A stretch of DNA of 7,850 nucleotides from Thermodesulfobacteriota bacterium (GTDB lineage Bacteria > Desulfobacterota > S145-22), in contig JANTFN010000072.1 of NCBI GenBank assembly GCA_024763435.1, positions 1 through 7,850 of the forward strand. Direction: 5' to 3'. The notes under the pieces are model-generated. The model did no database searches and was not told the DNA's origin. It saw only the letters and a list, made by a program, of their open reading frames with translations. Below are positions 1 to 5,539 of the stretch, in pieces (the first letter of the stretch is position 1; the number at the start of each line of letters is the position of its first letter). Position numbers and translations under genes: made by a program.

Positions 1-284
1 CGGCACAATTCGTCATAATGCTCCTCAAATTTGGCGCGCAGGTTGAAAAGCAGCAGCCCTCTGTCCCTGACGGAAACATTCTTCCAGGTTTTAAACGCCC
101 GGTTTGCCGCCTCGACAGCGGCGCGGGCCTCTTCCTTTGTTGCGGTGGGAAATTCCGAGATGATTTCGCCCGTTGCCGGATTGACGTTTTCATGGAAAGT
201 TGTGGCCTTAGATTCCACCCACTTGCCATCAATAAACAGTTTTTGTTTTCCGTAGTTTTTCTTTACTTCCGGAAGCAATGCCAT
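1..284 (-). CDS. Aldehyde dehydrogenase family protein, N-terminal part (possibly methylmalonate-semialdehyde dehydrogenase, CoA-acylating)
   Basis: Only the first 94 codons are present; the gene runs off the left edge. The start is ATG at 284-282, preceded by a perfect AGGAGG (295-290) five bases upstream. The translated start shows the usual N-terminal layout of NAD(P)-dependent aldehyde dehydrogenases: a short beta strand LFIDGKWVES (about residues 16-25), the family motif NPATGEII (about 36-43), then a helix rich in Ala and Glu (EEARAAVEAANRAFKTW) and an RGLLLFNLR helix. This belongs to the NAD-binding domain; the catalytic Cys and Glu lie outside the window. The short N-terminus and the LFNLR...EEHYDEL pattern resemble the CoA-acylating methylmalonate/malonate-semialdehyde group (MmsA/IolA), which oxidises semialdehydes to acyl-CoA in the cytoplasm. 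Family membership is secure; the subfamily is a guess. It appears to be a separate transcription unit with its own promoter and operator. Confidence 0.85.
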   Translation of the reverse strand, partial: MALLPEVKKNYGKQKLFIDGKWVESKATTFHENVNPATGEIISEFPTATKEEARAAVEAANRAFKTWKNVSVRDRGLLLFNLRAKFEEHYDELC

Positions 285-294
285 AAAGTCCTCC

Positions 295-325
295 TTAATA
301 ACTTAATTGTTAGTTAAGTTATTAA
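295..325. promoter_or_regulatory. Perfect 12-bp inverted repeat, likely repressor operator
   Basis: The arms TTAATAACTTAA (295-306) and TTAAGTTATTAA (314-325) are exact reverse complements separated by seven bases (TTGTTAG). The repeat covers the candidate -10 and the predicted transcription start of the aldehyde dehydrogenase gene and ends against its Shine-Dalgarno sequence. A long AT-rich palindrome in this place is the classic arrangement for a dimeric repressor such as a TetR- or MarR-family protein. The regulator is not in the window. As RNA the arms would form only a weak AU hairpin, so DNA binding is the likelier use. Confidence 0.6.
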
Positions 326-347
326 ACTAAAGGTGATTTTCTGTCAA
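319..347 (-). promoter_or_regulatory. Candidate sigma-70 promoter of the aldehyde dehydrogenase gene
   Basis: On the minus strand a perfect -35 hexamer TTGACA (347-342) is followed by a 17-base spacer and TAATAA (324-319) as a weak -10 (three of six consensus bases). Transcription would begin near 312, leaving a leader of about 28 bases before the ATG at 284. The spacing and position fit well; the -10 is the weak part, as is common where a regulator controls the promoter. Prediction only. Confidence 0.5.
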
Positions 348-451
348 GTAGAAATGGGGAAGGAGAAGTAAATATTTGTTTTTTCGCGTTTTTCTTTAAT
401 ATCTGGGCATGTTTCGTCAGGAGGAAAGGAAAATAAGGCCGAAAAATTTAC

Positions 452-475
452 AAATTGCCCATAATAGGGCCATTT
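452..475 (-). terminator. Weak terminator-like hairpin downstream of the ABC importer operon
   Basis: On the minus strand, about 80 bases past the stop of the last permease gene, GCCC-TATTAT-GGGC forms a 4-bp GC stem. It extends by four A-T pairs across one mismatch, giving arms 467-475 and 452-460. The following bases are T-rich but broken (ATTTGTAAATTTTT). The stem is short and the T tract imperfect, so this is at best a weak intrinsic terminator. It is the only candidate I see in the non-coding stretch 285-557, whose remaining sequence (about 350-450 and 480-557) shows nothing recognisable. Confidence 0.3.
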
Positions 476-557
476 TTCAGGTTTCTTCGAGCGTTCTTGT
501 CACGCCGTTTTATCACGATATAATTTTAGCGTAATCGGAAGCCCTGGCGAAGGCGGA

Positions 558-1466
558 TTATCGCTCTTCCCGGTAAAAGGGCAGCGCGAGTTCTCTGGGC
601 ACGCCGATATGTTTGGCCCTCACAATAAAGGTTGCCACAATGACGACAATAAGGGTCAGCAGGTAAGGCTGCATGCTCAGCAGTGAGGAGGGAATGGTCG
701 CGCCCGTGGCTTGGAGTTGAAACTGGAGGGAGTCGATTCCCCCAAAGAGATAGGCGCCAATAATCGCGTAGAGGGGGTCCCACATGGCGAAAATAACGAG
801 GGCGACGGCAATCCAGCCCCGTCCCGACGTGATGCCGTCGAGCCAGAAGGGCGCGTAAACAATGGTCAGGTAAGCCCCGCCGGCGCCGGCGAGAAGCCCT
901 CCGACGAATGTCCAGAAATACCGCGTCCGGTCCACGCTGATACCCATGGCGTCAGCCGCCCGGGCATTTTCACCCACGGCCCGGAGATAGACCCCGCTCT
1001 TTGTCCGGAAAAGAATGATCCAGAAGGCAATGGCAAGCACATAGGAGAAATAAACAAAGATATCCTGATTGAAAAATATGGGGCCGATGAACGGGATGTT
1101 TGCAAAGCCGGGAATCGCGATACTTTGGGCGGGGACGGCAAGTTTGGTATTGATCCACTTCTGACCATAGAAATTGGTGATTCCCAGGCCGAAAATCGTC
1201 AGGGCCAGTCCCGCGACAATCTGATTTCCCTTCAGCGTGATGGCAACAAAGGCAAAAATAAGCGCCGCGAGGCCCCCGGCCAGCATCCCGATGGTAAACC
1301 CGATGTAGGGGTTTTTGGTCAGGTTCCCCGCGACAAATCCGAAAAACGCGCCGATAACCATCATCCCTTCCAGACCGAGGTTGAGAATCCCCGCCCTTTC
1401 CGCGAAGATTTCGCCAATCGTCGGGAAAAGGAGAATTGTCCCCGAGCGGACCGACGAAGCCAGCAA
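558..1466 (-). CDS. ABC importer permease 2, BMP/nucleoside type (BPD_transp_2 family)
   Basis: An inner-membrane permease of about 302 residues and the last gene of the importer operon. It is almost wholly hydrophobic, with multiple membrane spans. Family landmarks are GILNLGLEGMM (residues 26-36), typical of sugar/nucleoside permeases of the RbsC/NupQ kind, and the cytoplasmic loop LRAVGENARAADAMGI (161-176), which contacts the ATPase. It would pair with permease 1 to form the translocation channel. The start is uncertain. TTG at 1466-1464 is the only standard-type start codon near the conserved N-terminus, eight bases after the permease 1 stop, but it has no Shine-Dalgarno sequence. An excellent GGGAGGG (1507-1501) stands four bases before an in-frame ATC (1496-1494). 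Starting there would add ten residues (reading TPSNSIIVN after the initiator), overlap permease 1 by 22 bases and better match the family's N-terminal length. Function is secure; the substrate is inferred from family. Confidence 0.9.
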   Translation of the reverse strand: MLASSVRSGTILLFPTIGEIFAERAGILNLGLEGMMVIGAFFGFVAGNLTKNPYIGFTIGMLAGGLAALIFAFVAITLKGNQIVAGLALTIFGLGITNFYGQKWINTKLAVPAQSIAIPGFANIPFIGPIFFNQDIFVYFSYVLAIAFWIILFRTKSGVYLRAVGENARAADAMGISVDRTRYFWTFVGGLLAGAGGAYLTIVYAPFWLDGITSGRGWIAVALVIFAMWDPLYAIIGAYLFGGIDSLQFQLQATGATIPSSLLSMQPYLLTLIVVIVATFIVRAKHIGVPRELALPFYREER

Positions 1467-1474
1467 ATTAACAA

Positions 1475-2554
1475 TTATTGAATTGGATGGTGTGATTTTT
1501 CCCTCCCGAATACAAGCTTGTGTGTCTTGAAGAGTTCGCCCCCTAACAGGGCAAACAGGATGGAGCTTTCAATGACCCCAACAATCCCGAAGGGGACACT
1601 CATCGTCATTTGAATCTGGTATCCCCCGGCCTCGAGGCCGCCCAGGATGATGGCGACAAAGAAGGAGGCAATGGGGTTCAGCGCGGCCAGCCACGACACA
1701 ATGATGGCGGTATAACCATAGTCCGCGTTCAGTTCCATTTGAATCATGTGGATAATGCCGGAGACCTGTGCCATTCCCGCGAGGCCGGCCAGCCCCCCGC
1801 TGATTCCCGCGGCGATGAGCGTGTTTCTGAAGATATTGATGCCGGCATATTTCGCGGCCGTGGGGTTTTCACCGATGACCTTGTTTTCGTACCCGAATTT
1901 TGTCTTTTTAATGAGGATGTAAATCACAATCGTGGCGATGATTCCAAAGACCAGCCCGAGGTGAATCCGCGTGTGATGCATGAGGATGGGCAGTCGGGCA
2001 TTCGCCGCGAAGGACTTGCTGAGCGGAAACCCGTGGCTCGAAGGGTCGCGCCAGGGACCATGCATAAAATAATCAAGGATATAAAGGGCGATATAATTCA
2101 GGAGGAGGGTCGAAATCACCTCATTGACTTCCCAGAACAGCTTTAAAAGGGCGGCAATGATGGCCCACAGGGCGCCTCCAACCAGGCCCGCGAGGCACAT
2201 GACGGTTATCAGGATGAAGCTCGGCGTATGCGGGGAGATATGCAGCGCGAAGAAGGAACTGAACATCGCACCCAGGATATACTGACCATAGGCGCCGATA
2301 TTCCAGAACTTCATCTTGAAGGCGAGGAGCAGGCCCGCTGAAATCAGAATCAGGGGAATCGCCGCCACGAGGGTTTCTGAAAAGTTGTAGGTGCTTCCGA
2401 AGGCGCCGGTCAGAATGGCCCGATAGACCGCCAGCGGATTGGTATGGGTAAAAATAATAGCAATCCCCCCGGCAATCAGGCCGATGAGAATGGAAATAAC
2501 CGGGTTGGCTATCTTCAGATAGGTCGGCGTTTTATCTCGCTTAATGAGTCGCAG
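1475..2554 (-). CDS. ABC importer permease 1, BMP/nucleoside type (BPD_transp_2 family)
   Basis: A multi-span inner-membrane permease, the partner of permease 2. The first GTG in frame (2368) would give only 297 residues, but the frame stays open upstream and encodes a convincing N-terminus: a first membrane span (NPVISILIGLIAGGIAIIF, about residues 17-35) and a NPLAVYRAILTGAFGS stretch (39-54) of the kind conserved in this family. I therefore extend the gene to CTG at 2554-2552, which lies seven bases after AGGAG (2566-2562) and gives 359 residues, a usual family length. An alternative is ATT at 2545-2543, overlapping the ATPase stop as ATTAA. No ATG, GTG or TTG exists in that interval. Other landmarks are NIGAYGQ (85-91), LLLNYIA (150-156) and the ATPase-contact loop VIGENPTAAKYAGI (226-239). 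It overlaps the ATPase gene, so translation is probably coupled. Confidence 0.88.
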   Translation of the reverse strand: MRLIKRDKTPTYLKIANPVISILIGLIAGGIAIIFTHTNPLAVYRAILTGAFGSTYNFSETLVAAIPLILISAGLLLAFKMKFWNIGAYGQYILGAMFSSFFALHISPHTPSFILITVMCLAGLVGGALWAIIAALLKLFWEVNEVISTLLLNYIALYILDYFMHGPWRDPSSHGFPLSKSFAANARLPILMHHTRIHLGLVFGIIATIVIYILIKKTKFGYENKVIGENPTAAKYAGINIFRNTLIAAGISGGLAGLAGMAQVSGIIHMIQMELNADYGYTAIIVSWLAALNPIASFFVAIILGGLEAGGYQIQMTMSVPFGIVGVIESSILFALLGGELFKTHKLVFGREKSHHPIQ

Positions 2555-4109
2555 CGGACGTCTCCTTTGGGTTGTGGGGCGTGTCCCGCAACCCGGCCAT
2601 AAGCAGGCCTATTTTTTCCAGGTCGGCGTTTTTAATATCGATGATGTCGAGAATTTCGCCCTCGAAAATAACACCGATACGGTCGGACAACATGAAAATT
2701 TCATCGAGGTCTTCTGAAATCAAAAAAACCGCGACCCCGTTGTTTCTCTGTTTTACCAGCTCCTTCCGGATAAATTCGGTCGCTCCGATATCAAGGCCCC
2801 GGGTGGGATGAACCGCGATGAGGATCTCCGGTTTCTCCGCAGCCTCGCGCGCGAAAAGCAGCTTCTGCATGTTCCCCCCGGACAGGAGCTTTACAGGGGC
2901 GTCTCGCCGGGGAACCATGATGTCATATTCCTTGATAAGGGTTTCGGTAAAGTTGTTTGCCTTGGAATAGTCGATAAAGCATTTCTTTGAAACCGGATCG
3001 CAGGTATAGCACCGCAAAATCGCGTTATCCACGGACGAAAGGTTCGGGATTAACCCGGTTCTCAGCCGGTCCGGGGGAATATAATTCAACCCCATTCGGG
3101 CGATGGATCGCGGGGAACGGCCGGCGATATTTTCTCCCTTTAAGAGGATTTTTCCCGCCGAGATATTTTTCAGGCCCGCGATGGCATCGGAGAGGATCTG
3201 CTGTCCGTTGCCGGAGACCCCCGCGAGGCCGAGTATCTCGCCGCTTTTAACACTTAAATTGACCCCCTTCAGGGCCTTAATTCCCTTATCATTAAAGGCC
3301 TGGACATTCTCAAGCCTTAAAACCTCCCTGCCCTTTTCAAGGGGCTTGCGACCCAGGCTGAAAAGGACTTTCCGCCCGACCATCATTTCCGCTAATTCTT
3401 CCTTTGAGGTGTCTTCCCGCTTCACGCTCCCGACGACTTTTCCCTTGCGCATAACGGTAATGCGGTCTGAAATTTTCATGACCTCGTTCAGCTTGTGGCT
3501 GATAAAGATAATCGATTTTCCCTCGACAACCATCTTCTTCAGTATTTCAAAAAAGGCATCGGCTTCCTGGGGCGTCAGCACCGCCGTTGGTTCATCGAGG
3601 ATAAGAACCCGCGCCCCCTTAAAGAGGGTTTTGATAATTTCAACCCGCTGCTGTTCGCCCACGGAAAGCTGCCAGATTTTAAGGAAAGGATTGATCCCGA
3701 AGTTGTATTTATCCGAGATTTTCTGTATTCGGGAAGCGGTATTTTTCTTGTTGATATAAAAAGGCTCGGATTTTATCCCGAGAATCACATTTTCAAGCAC
3801 GGTCAGGGTGTCAACAAGCATAAAGTGCTGATGGATCATCCCGATGCCGTTGCGCATGGCGTCGTTGGGGTTGTGGAGTTTAACCCGCTTGTCGTTGATA
3901 TAAATCTCGCCCCCGTCCGGCATGTAAAGGCCATCAAGGACATTCATCAACGTGCTTTTGCCCGCGCCATTTTCTCCGAGGAGGGTGTGAATCTCGCCCT
4001 TTCTGAGGTCGAAGTCCACCTTGTCATTGGCGAGAACGCCGGGGAAATATTTTGAAATTTTATGAAGCCTTACGATAGATTCTGACGCATTTTCCACTAA
4101 GTTACCCAC
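2541..4109 (-). CDS. ABC importer ATP-binding protein with two ABC domains (BMP/nucleoside type)
   Basis: The cytoplasmic energy-coupling subunit, 522 residues with two tandem ABC domains as in RbsA/NupO-type importers. Domain 1 is complete: Walker A GENGAGKST (45-53), Q-loop in MIHQHFML (91-98), signature LSVGEQQRVEI (148-158), Walker B VLILDEPTA (168-176) and the H-loop ISHK (203-206). Domain 2 is degenerate in the way usual for this family: its P-loop reads GVSGNGQQ (297-304) without the Walker lysine, the signature is LSGGNMQK (409-416), Walker B ends AVHPTRGLD with His where the catalytic Glu would be, and the switch His is replaced in ISEDLDE. ATP hydrolysis is therefore expected only at one site. 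The start is GTG at 4109; a second GTG at 4097 has the better Shine-Dalgarno (AGGTGG, eight bases upstream) and would shorten the protein by four residues. The stop overlaps the start region of permease 1. Confidence 0.95.
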   Translation of the reverse strand: MGNLVENASESIVRLHKISKYFPGVLANDKVDFDLRKGEIHTLLGENGAGKSTLMNVLDGLYMPDGGEIYINDKRVKLHNPNDAMRNGIGMIHQHFMLVDTLTVLENVILGIKSEPFYINKKNTASRIQKISDKYNFGINPFLKIWQLSVGEQQRVEIIKTLFKGARVLILDEPTAVLTPQEADAFFEILKKMVVEGKSIIFISHKLNEVMKISDRITVMRKGKVVGSVKREDTSKEELAEMMVGRKVLFSLGRKPLEKGREVLRLENVQAFNDKGIKALKGVNLSVKSGEILGLAGVSGNGQQILSDAIAGLKNISAGKILLKGENIAGRSPRSIARMGLNYIPPDRLRTGLIPNLSSVDNAILRCYTCDPVSKKCFIDYSKANNFTETLIKEYDIMVPRRDAPVKLLSGGNMQKLLFAREAAEKPEILIAVHPTRGLDIGATEFIRKELVKQRNNGVAVFLISEDLDEIFMLSDRIGVIFEGEILDIIDIKNADLEKIGLLMAGLRDTPHNPKETSAATH

Positions 4110-4138
4110 CTGTAAGGTAAAACCGTCATTCGGGATAG

Positions 4139-4178
4139 TTTAAAGGGCCCCGGTAAAACAAGGCCGGGACCCCTTAAA
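4139..4178 (-). other. Strong intercistronic hairpin between the binding-protein and ATPase genes
   Basis: On the minus strand the arms 4178-4164 and 4153-4139 pair over 15 positions, including a GGGG-CCCGG core and two G-U wobbles, around a 10-base loop. It starts ten bases after the stop codon of the binding-protein gene. No U-tract follows, so it is unlikely to be an efficient intrinsic terminator. Hairpins in this position commonly protect the upstream mRNA from 3' decay or partly reduce read-through, giving more binding protein than membrane subunits. That role is inferred from position; the base pairing is seen directly. Confidence 0.65.
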
Positions 4179-4187
4179 GATTAACTG

Positions 4188-5291
4188 TTAGCTCTTGGGA
4201 ATAGAGCCCACGACACCCTTGACAAACCACTGGATACTTAGCTTGTCTTTGTCAGGCAGAACCTGACCTTTTTTCACCCTCAGTTTGCCTTTCTGGTCGT
4301 AGAGTGCGCCGGAGAAGGGCTTAAACTTACCCGCGATGATAAGTTTCTTTTTTGCTTCAACATATTTCTTCACCTTTGCCGGCACCATGGGGCCATACGG
4401 TGCAAGCTTGACAAGGCCTGTCTCCATGCCGCCCCAGTAGGCCTCTGATTTCCAGGTCCCGTTCATCACAGCCTTGACCGTGTTGGCATAGAAGGGGCCC
4501 CAGTTCCACACGCGCGAGCAGAGGACCGCTTTCGGGGCAAAGTGTGCCATGTCGGAATCGTACCCGATCGCGTATTTCCCCTTCTTCGCCGCCGCGTTAA
4601 TCGCCGCCGGGGAGTCCACCCCGCTTGCAATAATATCAGCGTTGTTGGAGAGAAAAGTCTGAGCCGCGTTCCCTTCCTTAACAGGATCAAACCAGGAATT
4701 TGTCCAGATAACATGAACCTTGGCCTTGGAATTAACCTCACGCACCCCGATCGTGAAAGCATTAATTTCCCTGACAACCTCCGGGATTGGGAAAGGCGCG
4801 ACAAAACCGATATAATTCGTTTTGGTCATAAATCCCGCAACCAGTCCGGCAAGATAGTCCGGCTGATACATTCTGCCGAAGTAGTTGCCCATATTCTTGG
4901 CCTTTTTGAACCCGGAACAATGCTCAAAAACCACCTTGGGATAATCTTTTGCCACGTTAAGCATCGGATCCATAAATCCAAAGCTTGTCGCAAAGATGAC
5001 GTTATAGCCCTGGTTTACATAACTTCTGATGACCTTCTCCGCGGGGGCGCCTTCTTTGACATTCTCAGAATAAGACGTTTTTACGCCGGGAATTTTTTTC
5101 TGCAGATAAAGCCTCCCCACGTCATGGGCCTGGGTCCATCCGCCATCGTTACGCGGTCCCACATAAATAAACGCGGCCTTAACTTTTTTCACACCCTTGG
5201 CCTGGACAACGCCTGCCTTTACGAAAACACCTAAAGCGCCAACAAGCGCCACGGCCAGCAAAATAGACAAAACAAGTTTAAATCTTTTCAT
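4188..5291 (-). CDS. BMP-family (PnrA-like) solute-binding protein of an ABC importer
   Basis: The periplasmic substrate-capturing subunit, 367 residues, first gene of the importer operon. A Sec signal peptide is clear: MKRFK, a hydrophobic core (about 6-28), then a VQA|KG cleavage site near residue 31. No lipobox cysteine is present, so this is a soluble periplasmic protein, unlike the lipoproteins PnrA/BmpA of spirochaetes and Gram-positive bacteria. Mature-domain signs of the BMP family are AAFIYVGPRNDGGWTQAHDVGR (residues 39-60), the KVIRSYVNQGYNVIFATSFG region (86-105) and SGVDSPAAINAAAKKGKYAIGYDSD (223-247), matching the two lobes of a periplasmic-binding-protein fold. Known BMP relatives bind purine nucleosides, so a nucleoside, nucleobase or related ligand is likely but not proved. 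ATG at 5291 has AAGGAGG about seven bases upstream. It is separated from the ATPase gene by a strong hairpin. Confidence 0.93.
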   Translation of the reverse strand: MKRFKLVLSILLAVALVGALGVFVKAGVVQAKGVKKVKAAFIYVGPRNDGGWTQAHDVGRLYLQKKIPGVKTSYSENVKEGAPAEKVIRSYVNQGYNVIFATSFGFMDPMLNVAKDYPKVVFEHCSGFKKAKNMGNYFGRMYQPDYLAGLVAGFMTKTNYIGFVAPFPIPEVVREINAFTIGVREVNSKAKVHVIWTNSWFDPVKEGNAAQTFLSNNADIIASGVDSPAAINAAAKKGKYAIGYDSDMAHFAPKAVLCSRVWNWGPFYANTVKAVMNGTWKSEAYWGGMETGLVKLAPYGPMVPAKVKKYVEAKKKLIIAGKFKPFSGALYDQKGKLRVKKGQVLPDKDKLSIQWFVKGVVGSIPKS

Positions 5292-5325
5292 ATTACGCCT
5301 CCTTGGTTTACGGTTTTAAAGAACC

Positions 5326-5451
5326 CTACCTCAAATTACAAAACATTCTGTCACATTCCCATACACACCCCTCCTTACAGGCAAAATATTGATACGCCTT
5401 AATGCTTAAGGTTTTTTCATTGTTGACTGATTTAGACATGTTAAAATGCAT
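5326..5451 (-). CDS. Possible 41-codon small ORF in the importer leader (doubtful)
   Basis: Reading from ATG at 5451 to TAG at 5326, this frame encodes 41 residues beginning MHFNMSKSVNN and ending in a four-cysteine stretch spaced C-x3-C-x3-C-x4-C. It has no Shine-Dalgarno sequence, but the predicted transcription start (about 5452) falls almost on the ATG, so leaderless translation is conceivable. It ends 34 bases before the binding-protein ATG. I do not recognise the sequence. The frame is the tail of a long chance frame running through ygeX, so it could easily be fortuitous; treat as a candidate only. Confidence 0.15.
   Translation of the reverse strand: MHFNMSKSVNNEKTLSIKAYQYFACKEGCVWECDRMFCNLR
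5397..5411. repeat. Short perfect palindrome CCTTAA-TGC-TTAAGG in the importer leader
   Basis: Two six-base arms are exact reverse complements around a three-base centre. The element lies about 105-115 bases upstream of the binding-protein start, downstream of the candidate promoter. It could be an operator half-site pair or a weak RNA hairpin. On the plus strand it is followed by six T's, which resembles a terminator, but no plus-strand gene ends here. Confidence 0.35.
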
Positions 5452-5458
5452 CGTTTTT

Positions 5459-5487
5459 TCTATACTATGTTTGGCTTGAAATTCCAA
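5459..5487 (-). promoter_or_regulatory. Candidate sigma-70 promoter of the ABC importer operon
   Basis: On the minus strand TTGGAA (5487-5482) and TATAGA (5464-5459) are separated by 17 bases; each matches four of six consensus positions. Transcription would start near 5452, giving a leader of about 160 bases. A near-palindrome CTTG-N6-CAAG (5475-5488) overlaps the -35 and could be a regulator site. The importer genes may also be reached by read-through from ygeX, as I see no convincing terminator between the two. Confidence 0.4.
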
Positions 5488-5539
5488 GGGTATTTTCGTG
5501 CCCGAACCATCTTTCCAAGCGTTGCCGGAATAATCGTAT

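Noticed and set aside
711..1481. A 256-residue open frame on the plus strand
   Set aside because: It lies wholly antisense to permease 2, is highly charged and low in hydrophobic residues as expected for the complement of a membrane-protein gene, and has no recognisable family.
4542..5234. A 230-residue open frame on the plus strand
   Set aside because: It is antisense to the well-supported BMP protein gene, with no recognisable domain and no plausible operon context.
5397..5417. Plus-strand intrinsic terminator (palindrome followed by six T's)
   Set aside because: The stem is only six pairs and AU-rich, and no plus-strand gene ends upstream; it is listed as a palindrome instead.
5292..5452. 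Purine (guanine/adenine) or preQ1 riboswitch in the importer leader, expected for a nucleoside importer
   Set aside because: I could not find the three-way-junction layout or conserved loop sequences of the purine class, nor a preQ1-like pseudoknot. A covariance-model search would settle it.
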